The translations under genes and the position numbers were made by a program. Shown in pieces: positions 44,023-50,754 of a stretch of 64,000 nt of DNA. Numbering within the stretch: the first letter of the stretch is position 1; every line of letters begins with the position of its first letter. The notes under the pieces were generated by a model. The model saw nothing but the letters and a program-made list of their open reading frames with translations. It had not been told where the DNA came from and did not search any database. This DNA is from an uncultured Clostridia bacterium. GTDB taxonomy: Bacteria > Bacillota > Clostridia > UBA1381. Location of the stretch: NCBI GenBank assembly GCA_934462715.1, contig CAKSIJ010000005.1, positions 104,374 to 168,373 on the forward strand, given 5' to 3'.

Positions 44023-44802
44023 ATGTTTGCAATCGAAAGAAAACAGTGCATATGTGAAATGCTCGAAATGAACGGTTCTGTGTCAATCGGCGAGCTTATG
44101 AAAAAATTCGACGTTTCGGTCGAAACCGTCAGACGTGATCTGCTTCAGCTTGAAAGGCAGGGCAAGCTCAGAAGAATTCACGGCGGTGCAATTCCTCACG
44201 GGGGAATAAAAAAGGAGGAATCCCTTGCGGTTCGTATCTCTGAGTTTGAAAAGGAAAAGGAGGAGCTGTCGCAAACGGCTGTTACGCTTATCAATGATGG
44301 TGATATTATAGCCGTTGACTGCGGAAGTACTGCGATAAAGCTGTGCGAGGCGATTGTAACAGGCGTTGATTCGCTTACGGTTTTAACTGCTTCTTTGGAT
44401 AATTTTAATATACTAAGGCGGAATCCGAGAATAAACGTAATATTAATAGGCGGTTTGTTCAGCGAGGAGGATAATGTATTCTACGGAAGAATATCACTTG
44501 AAACGATAAAGCATTATCATGTTTCAAAATGCTTTATATTCCCGTATGCAATATCCCTCAAAAACGGTATCTCGGGATATTGCGGTCATGCTTCGTATAT
44601 GCAGGAGGCAATGATGTCGATTTCGGACAAGGTGATTATCCTTGCCGACAGCAATAAATTTGAAAAAAGCGCTTTTGAAAAACTGTCTGATACTGATAAA
44701 TCGTTTACATATGTAACCGATTCAAAGCTGCCCGAGGTTATACGCAACGAATACATTGAAAACGGTATTGATTTAATTGTTGGAGAGAAAGGTAAAGTCT
44801 GA
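44023..44802 (+). CDS. DeoR/GlpR family transcriptional regulator
   Basis: 259 residues from the ATG at 44023 (GGGGTG about 7 nt upstream; a GTG at 44014 is inside that ribosome site). N-terminal HTH: RKQCICEMLEMNGSVSIGELMKKFDVSVETVRRDLLQLERQGKLRRIHGGAI, the textbook DeoR signature. The C-terminal DeoRC sensor domain follows (DGDIIAVDCGSTAIKLCEAI, LTVLTASLDNFNILRR, VIILADSNKFEKSAF). It precedes the MFS transporter and likely controls it in response to a sugar phosphate. Confidence 0.93.
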   Translation: MFAIERKQCICEMLEMNGSVSIGELMKKFDVSVETVRRDLLQLERQGKLRRIHGGAIPHGGIKKEESLAVRISEFEKEKEELSQTAVTLINDGDIIAVDCGSTAIKLCEAIVTGVDSLTVLTASLDNFNILRRNPRINVILIGGLFSEEDNVFYGRISLETIKHYHVSKCFIFPYAISLKNGISGYCGHASYMQEAMMSISDKVIILADSNKFEKSAFEKLSDTDKSFTYVTDSKLPEVIRNEYIENGIDLIVGEKGKV

Positions 44803-44810
44803 ATAAAATC

Positions 44811-44993
44811 GCCCATAGCACTGCTTTTTGCTTGGGGAAGCGAAGCGGCTGAATGGGAGTGAATGATAATTCGGTGAATTGTCAGAGCCATTCAGTGACC
44901 GAACCGCAGTGAGAAGTACCGGTGTACAGCACCACTCGCTGCAAAACAGCACTCCGAGTGATTTTCTTTCAGACTTTAGGTGCCTTACGGCAC
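44811..44993 (+). ncRNA. Structured leader or intergenic RNA element before the MFS gene
   Basis: About 185 nt with dense complementary segments. CTGAATGG (44849-44856) pairs with CCATTCAG (44888-44895) and encloses TGATAATTC/GAATTGTCA (44864-44872/44876-44884). GCAGTGAG (44906-44913) pairs with CTCGCTGC (44935-44942) and encloses GGTG/CACC. GTGCC-TTAC-GGCAC (44980-44993) ends 2 nt before the Shine-Dalgarno. A second stem, CCCAT (44812-44816) with ATGGG (44853-44857), competes with the first. No known riboswitch motif is recognised. It could be a sugar-responsive leader or a repeated intergenic element. Confidence 0.5.
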
Positions 44994-45013
44994 GGAAAGG
45001 AATGGTTATAAAG

Positions 45014-46249
45014 ATGAAAATGACAGCGAAAAATAAATATGCCAGCTTTCTTGTATTTTTATGTTCTGCGATTTATTTTGTTAGCTATCTGACAAGAATT
45101 AATTATGCAGCCGTTATGGTTGAGATTACAAAGGATCTGAACATAACAAAAACAGCCGCTTCGCTTGCGCTCACCGCAAGTGCGGTAAGCTACGGAGCCG
45201 GTCAGCTTATAAGCGGTTATCTCGGAGATAAATTTAAGCCCGAAAAAATTATTGTGTTCGGTCTTATATGCACGGCAGCAATGAATCTGCTGATTCCGGT
45301 TATGTCCGAGCCGGGTTACATGACGGCGGTGTGGTTTGTCAACGGCTTCGCACAGGCTATGATGTGGCCGCCGATTGTGAAAATTATGACGTCAAGGCTG
45401 AATGACGAGGAGTACAAAAAAGGCTGTATAAAGGTTTTCTGGGGAAGCTCCTTTGCAACTATATTTGTATATATCGCCTCACCGTTTTTCATTCACATAG
45501 CAAGCTGGAAAGCGGTTTTTGTGTTTTCTGCCGTGTGCGCCGTTATAATGTGTTTTTTATGGATATTCGGATATAAAACCGTAAAAAAACACTTAAAAAA
45601 TAATAATGCGGCAGTCACAGCGGAGGAAAGTTCACAAAAAGAAAAATTTACACCTGCCGTGTTTGCACTTTTGCTGGTATTTATGTTTGGCGTTGCAATT
45701 CAGGGAAGTCTGAGGGACGGTGTTACAAACTGGATGCCGTCATACATATCGGAAACCTTTAATCTCGGAAGTGAGATTTCAATACTTACAAACGTTGTAC
45801 TTCCGATATTCAGCTTATTTATGTATTCTCTTACAAGGGAATTAAATAAGCGTTTTATTAAAAACGAGTGTTTGTGTATGGCGTTTATATATGTGTTCGG
45901 AACTGTGTGCGCTCTTTTGTTCGCTCTGTTCGGAAATAAAAATGCAGCATTTGCGGTGTGCATTGCGGCAATCCTTGCCGGTGCGATGCACGGAGTCAAC
46001 TACTGCCAGACCTGTCTTTCTCCTGTTTATTTTAAAAGATACGGTAAAGTATCTTTGATTTCCGGGGTAATTAACAGCGGTACATATATAGGAAGCTCAA
46101 TTTCAACCTACGGTATTGCATACCTTTCCAAAACGCTTGCATGGGAACAAATTGCATTTATCTGGTGCATAACTGCGGCACTGGGAGGAGTTGTATGTCT
46201 TGCAATATCGGGAACGTGGGGCAGATTTACGAATAATGCGTCCGAATAA
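45014..46249 (+). CDS. MFS transporter (organophosphate/sugar-phosphate antiporter-like)
   Basis: 411 residues with about 12 membrane helices, start ATG 45014. The upstream open frame to 44879 runs through the structured leader and is rejected. YLTRINYAAVMVEITKDLNITKTAASLALTASAVSYGAGQLISGYLGDKF is the GlpT/UhpC-like N-terminal half, with the R-x-N-x-A and G-x-x-x-D motifs. VFWGSSFATIFVYIASPF and GVTNWMPSYISETF support this subgroup. It may import a phosphorylated sugar or sugar acid. AAAGGA lies exactly 12 nt before the ATG. It follows the DeoR regulator and may supply the catabolic operon 3 kb away. Confidence 0.87.
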   Translation: MKMTAKNKYASFLVFLCSAIYFVSYLTRINYAAVMVEITKDLNITKTAASLALTASAVSYGAGQLISGYLGDKFKPEKIIVFGLICTAAMNLLIPVMSEPGYMTAVWFVNGFAQAMMWPPIVKIMTSRLNDEEYKKGCIKVFWGSSFATIFVYIASPFFIHIASWKAVFVFSAVCAVIMCFLWIFGYKTVKKHLKNNNAAVTAEESSQKEKFTPAVFALLLVFMFGVAIQGSLRDGVTNWMPSYISETFNLGSEISILTNVVLPIFSLFMYSLTRELNKRFIKNECLCMAFIYVFGTVCALLFALFGNKNAAFAVCIAAILAGAMHGVNYCQTCLSPVYFKRYGKVSLISGVINSGTYIGSSISTYGIAYLSKTLAWEQIAFIWCITAALGGVVCLAISGTWGRFTNNASE

Positions 46250-46287
46250 GAATCGGGACTGATACATAAAAACGGATATAAGATATG

Positions 46288-46320
46288 AAAAAAACCGGAG
46301 AAATTTTCCCCGGTTTTTTT
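46288..46320. terminator. Bidirectional terminator between MFS and stalk-protein genes
   Basis: AAAAACCGG...CCGGTTTTT with A- and T-tracts on opposite sides, located between convergent stop codons. Confidence 0.85.
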
Positions 46321-46335
46321 GATGCTCGTTAATAA

Positions 46336-47277
46336 TCAGTTGGTTTTGATTTCAACTATTCTTGCGTTTTCGTTCCAGTCTACTGTATAACCGAAAGCTT
46401 CTGCAACCGCTCTTGCGGGAACAAGAGTTGTATCATTGTAAAGCACGGCAGGTGCGTCAAGAGTCTTTTCTGCACCGTTTACGGTCATTTTATCACTGTT
46501 TATCTGAAGTGAAATCTGAGAATCACCCTTCTGCGATGTAACAGTCTTTGTTTCGTTATTCCAGTCAACGGTTGCGCCAAGTGCTTCAAAAATTGCTCTC
46601 AACGGAACAAGAGTTCTGTTCTTGTATACCATGGGTCTTTGTGCAAATTCAACGCCCTCGCCGTTGATTCTGACTATTACATCGTGTGATGAGAAGTGAG
46701 CCGAGTCAACAAGCTCTGCAAGCAGACTGTCTGTTGTTGCTGCGTTGTAGTCGCCGCTGTGTCTGCGTGCTATCAGATAGTACAGACCGTTTTTAACGGT
46801 TGCGTAACATTCAAACATATCCGATTCATATTCCGATCTGAAATGAACAAAAAGTGCTTCTTTCTGCTTTACAAAATCATAATCATAATATGTTTTGTCG
46901 CCGAGTGCAAGCATCCATTCTCTGTTTAAGTAGTCCTCAGATTTGTTATAGAAGTTCTGAACTCTTGTTGAAAAGTCACTTTGAGCAACACAGAAAAAAT
47001 ACTCTCCGACAGGGTTGTATGTATAAGAATCTATCATCATTATCTGGTGCTTTACAAGGGTTCTGAAGTTTGCGCCGGGAGCACCGTAGATTGCGGCTAT
47101 CGGGCCGTCCTCTATGGTCGAATCCTGCGAGAAAGCATAGTAACCTGCCGGTATTGTTGTTTTAAAGTAAAGCGATGGCACCTCGTATTTGGTCGTTGCC
47201 GCCTGTGCTGTTGCGCCGATTGATGCCAATGTGATAATTCCTGCCGAAATAAGGGCAGTAAGTCTTTTGAATTTCAT
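46336..47277 (-). CDS. Secreted protein with C-terminal copper amine oxidase N-terminal (stalk) domain
   Basis: 313 residues. Signal peptide (MKFKRLTALISAGIITLASIGATAQA, cleaved near AQA). The middle region (about 30-200) is of unknown fold (PAGYYAFSQDSTIEDGPIAAIYG, YLNREWMLALGDKTYYDYDF). The C-terminus is the stalk domain: VRINGEGVEFAQRPMVYKNRTLVPLRAIFEALGATVDWNNETKTV and NDTTLVPARAVAEAFGYTVDWNENARIVEI, the double VPxRAxxExxG pattern. These domains are common on clostridial extracellular proteins; no oxidase activity is implied. Has its own promoter. Confidence 0.88.
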   Translation of the reverse strand: MKFKRLTALISAGIITLASIGATAQAATTKYEVPSLYFKTTIPAGYYAFSQDSTIEDGPIAAIYGAPGANFRTLVKHQIMMIDSYTYNPVGEYFFCVAQSDFSTRVQNFYNKSEDYLNREWMLALGDKTYYDYDFVKQKEALFVHFRSEYESDMFECYATVKNGLYYLIARRHSGDYNAATTDSLLAELVDSAHFSSHDVIVRINGEGVEFAQRPMVYKNRTLVPLRAIFEALGATVDWNNETKTVTSQKGDSQISLQINSDKMTVNGAEKTLDAPAVLYNDTTLVPARAVAEAFGYTVDWNENARIVEIKTN

Positions 47278-47346
47278 AATAAACCTCCAAATATTTTTTT
47301 CGGATAACCAAAGCAGATTTTGTTATCCGGTATTGATTATAAGTGA

Positions 47347-47374
47347 ATTATATCACAAAATATGGAAAAGTCAA
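47347..47374 (-). promoter_or_regulatory. Promoter of the stalk-domain gene
   Basis: Minus strand TTGACT (47369-47374), 16-bp spacer, TATAAT (47347-47352). The leader contains a hairpin, CGGATAAC/GTTATCCG (near 47299-47326). Confidence 0.68.
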
Positions 47375-47449
47375 TAGATATGTAACAAAACGTGCTTATT
47401 TTTTCAAAAATATTGTTTATTTTACTGAAAAAAAATCTTGAATCCTATG

Positions 47450-47478
47450 TTGACTAAGCTATTATTTTATGGTAGAAT
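47450..47478 (+). promoter_or_regulatory. Promoter of fabG
   Basis: TTGACT (47450-47455), 17-bp spacer, TAGAAT (47473-47478). Confidence 0.6.
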
Positions 47479-47535
47479 AAACTGATAAAGGAAATCTATA
47501 GATAAAATGATAGACTGCGGATTGGAGTTGATTTC

Positions 47536-48279
47536 ATGGAGCTTGATAATAAGGTAAGTATTATCACAGGTTCGTCAAGGGGAATAGGCAAGGCGATTGC
47601 GCTTGATTTTGCAAAAGCCGGCGCAGCGGTTATAATAAATGCCACAAAGGAAAATGATACCGCAAAAAACACTCTTTGTGAGATAGAAGCGCTCGGTGCA
47701 AAAGCAAAGCTGATATATGCAGATGTCAGCAAGCCCGAAGAAGCTGCAAGACTTATTTCCGAAGCGTACGATACATTCGGTAAAATTGACATACTTGTAA
47801 ATAATGCCGGAATAACCAGGGATTCTCTCATGCTTCGTATGGACGAGGAAGCGTGGGACAGTGTTATTGACGTAAATCTCAAAGGTCCATTTAACTGTAT
47901 AAAGGCTGTTTCAAGAATAATGATGAAACAAAAATGCGGTTCGATTATTAATATGACTTCGGTTGTCGGAATTACCGGAAATGCCGGTCAGGCAAATTAT
48001 TCGGCGTCAAAAGCCGGTCTTATCGGTCTTACAAAAACCACTGCAAAGGAATTTGCAAAAAAAGGTATCAGATGTAACGCTGTAGCTCCGGGATTTATCG
48101 AATCCGAGATGACCGATGTTCTTCCCGGGGAGATCAAGCAAAAATATCTTGATAATATTCCGCTTGCACGTTTTGGCACGGGTGAGGACGTGGCAAAGCT
48201 TTGCAGATTCCTTGCTTCAGATTTATCACAATACATCACAGGACAAGTAATTAATGTTGACGGCGGCTTGGTAATGTAG
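47536..48279 (+). CDS. fabG: 3-oxoacyl-[acyl-carrier-protein] reductase
   Basis: NADPH-dependent short-chain dehydrogenase of fatty-acid synthesis, 247 residues. TGSSRGIGKAIALDFAKAGA (cofactor loop), NNAGITRDSLMLRM, the catalytic Ser/Tyr/Lys in INMTSVVGITGNAGQANYSASKAG, and the C-terminal ITGQVINVDGGLVM match FabG throughout. acpP lies downstream, supporting the pathway, but the two are separated by a 98-bp tandem repeat. Confidence 0.92.
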   Translation: MELDNKVSIITGSSRGIGKAIALDFAKAGAAVIINATKENDTAKNTLCEIEALGAKAKLIYADVSKPEEAARLISEAYDTFGKIDILVNNAGITRDSLMLRMDEEAWDSVIDVNLKGPFNCIKAVSRIMMKQKCGSIINMTSVVGITGNAGQANYSASKAGLIGLTKTTAKEFAKKGIRCNAVAPGFIESEMTDVLPGEIKQKYLDNIPLARFGTGEDVAKLCRFLASDLSQYITGQVINVDGGLVM

Positions 48280-48280
48280 G

Positions 48281-48618
48281 TGCGGAATCAAATGCGCGCA
48301 TCTCACCATTATTCGGAACTTGAAGTACAAACGTACGACTGCGTTCCTCATAACGGCAATCTGCACGCATTTGATTCCGCACGCTGAAAAAATGCACATC
48401 TCACCATTATTCGGAACTTGAAGTACAAACGTACGGCTGCGTTCCTCATAACGGCAATCTGCACGCATTTGATTCCGCACGCTGAAAAAATGCACATCTC
48501 ACCATTATTCGGAACTTGAAGTACAAACGTACGGCTGCGTTCCTCATAACGGCAATCTGCACGCATTTGATTCCGCATGCTGAAAAAATGCACATCTCAC
48601 CATTATTCGGAACTTGAA
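48281..48618. repeat. Tandem repeat, 98-bp period, three full copies plus a partial one
   Basis: The word CTCACCATTATTCGG starts at 48302, 48400, 48498 and 48596: exactly 98 bp apart, with nearly identical sequence between. Each unit ends CGCATTTGATTCCGCA; its complement TGCGGAATCAAATGCG occurs once, at the left edge (48281-48296), so copy 1 is bounded by a 16-bp inverted repeat. Within each unit CC-TTAT-GGAAC pairs with GTTCC-ATAA-GG and GTAC with GTAC, so a unit folds into one long hairpin. The period is not a multiple of 3 and no gene is carried. Located between fabG and acpP. Confidence 0.9.
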
Positions 48619-48667
48619 ATAAAATATTTAAAAGTATTAAACTAAAACGTGAAAGGGGGTGACGGTA

Positions 48668-48898
48668 ATGGAATTTGAGAAAATCAGATCGGTAATTGTT
48701 GACCAGCTCGGAGTAGATGAGTCACAGGTAACTATGGACGCATCGTTTGTTGATGACCTCGGTGCGGATTCATTGGATGTTGTTGACTTAATAATGGGGC
48801 TCGAACAGGAATTTGACATTGAGATTCCCGACGAGGATGCAGAACAGATTTCAACAGTCGGTGATGCAGTTAATTACATCAAGGAAAGAGAACAGTAA
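48668..48898 (+). CDS. acpP: Acyl carrier protein
   Basis: 76 residues from the ATG at 48668 (AGGGGGTG 6-8 nt upstream; the in-frame start at 48659 lies in the SD). IRSVIVDQLGVDESQVTMDASFVDDLGADSLDVVDLIMGLEQEF contains the phosphopantetheine-carrying Ser of the DSL motif. The acidic helix II and the C-terminal TVGDAVNYIKE are complete. Supplies the carrier for fabG and the fatty-acid pathway. rnc follows 100 bp downstream, as in many bacteria. Confidence 0.97.
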   Translation: MEFEKIRSVIVDQLGVDESQVTMDASFVDDLGADSLDVVDLIMGLEQEFDIEIPDEDAEQISTVGDAVNYIKEREQ

Positions 48899-48915
48899 TA
48901 TTAGATACCGCGACC

Positions 48916-48976
48916 CGGTGCGATAAAGGAGTTACCGGCAAACAATTACCGGTAGCTCTGTTTTACTGTCGCACCG
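48916..48976 (+). other. Nested inverted repeat between acpP and rnc
   Basis: CGGTGCGA (48916-48923) pairs with TCGCACCG (48969-48976) and encloses GAGTTACCGG (48929-48938) pairing with CCGGTAGCTC (48949-48958). No T-run follows, so it is less like a terminator than an RNase III-type processing stem. That is attractive because rnc lies immediately downstream and rnc mRNAs are often self-cleaved in such leaders (inference). Confidence 0.55.
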
Positions 48977-48999
48977 AAAATACAAAAGGAGGCTTTTTG

Positions 49000-49698
49000 A
49001 TGGCTCGTAGTATTGGTGAGCTTGAAAAAATTATAGGGTACAGCTTTAAAGATAAGAATATTTTAAAAACGGCTCTGACGCACAGCTCATATTCAAACGA
49101 ACACGGCTGCAAAAGCTACGAAAGACTGGAATTTTTGGGAGATTCGGTTTTGAGTGTAATTGTCAGCAAGTATTTGTTTGAAGTCTTAAAGGAGGTCAAG
49201 GAGGGAGATTTGTCAAAAATCCGCGCGTCATTGGTTTGCGAGGAAGCGTTGGCAAACGTTGCGCATGAAATGGGGCTTGAAGCCTTTATCATACTCGGAA
49301 ACGGAGAGGAACGTGCCGGGAGCATGAACCGACCGTCGATTATGTCGGACGTGTTTGAGGCTGTTTTGGGCGCTATGTATATAGATTCCGGCTTGGACGA
49401 ATGTACCGAATATCTTTTAAAGGTTATGAAGCATAAGCTTGACGAGGGCGCTCGAAGAAAAATTGCAAAGGATTACAAGAGCCTGTTACAGGAAATAGTT
49501 CAGCAGAAATATCATGAAAAAACAAAAATAGAATACAATACCGTATGCGAAAGCGGACCGGAGCATAAAAAATTCTTTATCATAGAGCTTATCATAAACG
49601 GAAAAAAGATAACGAAGGGAGAGGGCGGCTCCAAAAAAGAAGCGGAGCAAAATGCCGCTCACAAGGCGCTTTCCGAGAAAAGAAATGAAATACTGTAA
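49000..49698 (+). CDS. rnc: Ribonuclease III
   Basis: Double-strand RNA endonuclease, 232 residues from the ATG at 49000 (AGGAGG 7 nt upstream). The catalytic domain holds the signature YERLEFLGDSVLSVIVSKYLF and the metal-binding DVFEAVLGAMYIDSG. The dsRNA-binding domain ends with GEGGSKKEAEQNAAHKAL. Part of the rnc-radical SAM-smc-ftsY run. Confidence 0.97.
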   Translation: MARSIGELEKIIGYSFKDKNILKTALTHSSYSNEHGCKSYERLEFLGDSVLSVIVSKYLFEVLKEVKEGDLSKIRASLVCEEALANVAHEMGLEAFIILGNGEERAGSMNRPSIMSDVFEAVLGAMYIDSGLDECTEYLLKVMKHKLDEGARRKIAKDYKSLLQEIVQQKYHEKTKIEYNTVCESGPEHKKFFIIELIINGKKITKGEGGSKKEAEQNAAHKALSEKRNEIL

Positions 49699-50692
49699 TA
49701 TACCGATATTCGTTCCGCACAAGGGCTGTCCGTTCGATTGTGTGTTCTGCAATCAGAAGCACATAACCGGCACGGATGATGAGGTGAACGAAGAATATAT
49801 AAAAAATACAATAGAGGAGCATTTAAAAACGCTTCCGAAAGAGGACTGCACAATTGAAGCGGCATTTTTCGGGGGCAGTTTTACCGGAATAGATCCCGAA
49901 ACACAAACGATGTTTTTAAGTGCTGCTTATGAATATGTGAAAAACGGCAGTATAGACGGAATCAGACTTTCCACACGTCCGGATTATATTGATACCGCGG
50001 TGCTTGAAAGATTAAAAAAGTACGGCGTGACCACAATTGAGCTTGGCGTGCAGAGCATGAATAAGGACGTTTTGGAAAAATCGCACAGGGGACATACAAG
50101 GGAACAGGTTATAAAAGCCTGCTCGCTGATAAGAAAATACCCCTTTAAGCTTGGATTACAGATGATGACCGGACTCCCCGGAGATACGCCTGAAAGGTCA
50201 ATGCAAACGGCTGATGAAATTATTGCCTTAAAGCCGGATTTTGTCAGAATATATCCGACTTTGGTCGTTCGTGACACATATCTTGAAAAAATGTATATAA
50301 AGGGCGAATACCGTCCGCAAACGGTTGAAGAAGCCTGTACGCTTTGCAAAGGTTTGCTCAAAAAATTCAACGACGCTGATATAACGGTAATAAGAATAGC
50401 CTTGCAGACAACCGATGAAATATCTCCCGGCGGCTCGATTACGGCAGGTCCGTTTGACGCACAGTTCAGAGAGAGAGTTGAAGCTATGATATACTACGAT
50501 AAAATGGCGGAGCTTTTAAAGACGGAAAAGAAAAATAATATTTGCATTTTGGTAAATGATAAAGAGGTATCAAAGGCAATCGGACATAAAAAAGAAAATA
50601 TTGCAAAGCTTAAAAAGGCTTTTGGTATCAATGTGAAAATAAAGGGCAGCACTATAGTGAAAAAGGGATGCTGTGAAATATATGACGGTTAA
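49685..50692 (+). CDS. Elp3-like radical SAM protein with C-terminal KH-like motif
   Basis: 335 residues from the ATG at 49685, overlapping the rnc stop by 14 bases. HKGCPFDCVFCNQKHITG gives the CxxxCxxC iron-sulfur site with an extra Cys pattern typical of Elp3-like enzymes. FFGGSFTGIDPETQ, LSTRPDYID and GVQSMNKDVL are the SAM-barrel blocks. The tail has DKEVSKAIGHKKENIAKLKK, a GxxG-containing KH-type RNA-binding motif. Clostridia often keep this gene between rnc and smc. RNA modification is likely by analogy with Elp3, but the substrate is unknown; no acetyltransferase domain is seen. Confidence 0.85.
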   Translation: MKYCNIPIFVPHKGCPFDCVFCNQKHITGTDDEVNEEYIKNTIEEHLKTLPKEDCTIEAAFFGGSFTGIDPETQTMFLSAAYEYVKNGSIDGIRLSTRPDYIDTAVLERLKKYGVTTIELGVQSMNKDVLEKSHRGHTREQVIKACSLIRKYPFKLGLQMMTGLPGDTPERSMQTADEIIALKPDFVRIYPTLVVRDTYLEKMYIKGEYRPQTVEEACTLCKGLLKKFNDADITVIRIALQTTDEISPGGSITAGPFDAQFRERVEAMIYYDKMAELLKTEKKNNICILVNDKEVSKAIGHKKENIAKLKKAFGINVKIKGSTIVKKGCCEIYDG

Positions 50693-50754
50693 TTGCCGGA
50701 CAATGGTTTTGCAATTGGCTATGAAATATGTGAGTAACGGAGGTTAAAGATAAA

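Noticed and set aside
44879..45013. 45-residue N-terminal extension of the MFS transporter
   Set aside because: It passes through the structured leader and starts at a codon without a ribosome site; homologous transporters begin close to the first membrane helix at 45014.
48226..48593. Overlapping minus-strand open frames across the fabG-acpP spacer
   Set aside because: They run through the 98-bp tandem repeat, whose period is not a multiple of 3; repeated peptide blocks are an artefact of the repeat. No ribosome sites.
48281..48618. CRISPR array
   Set aside because: Repeats are 98 bp and directly abutting, with no unique spacers and no cas genes.
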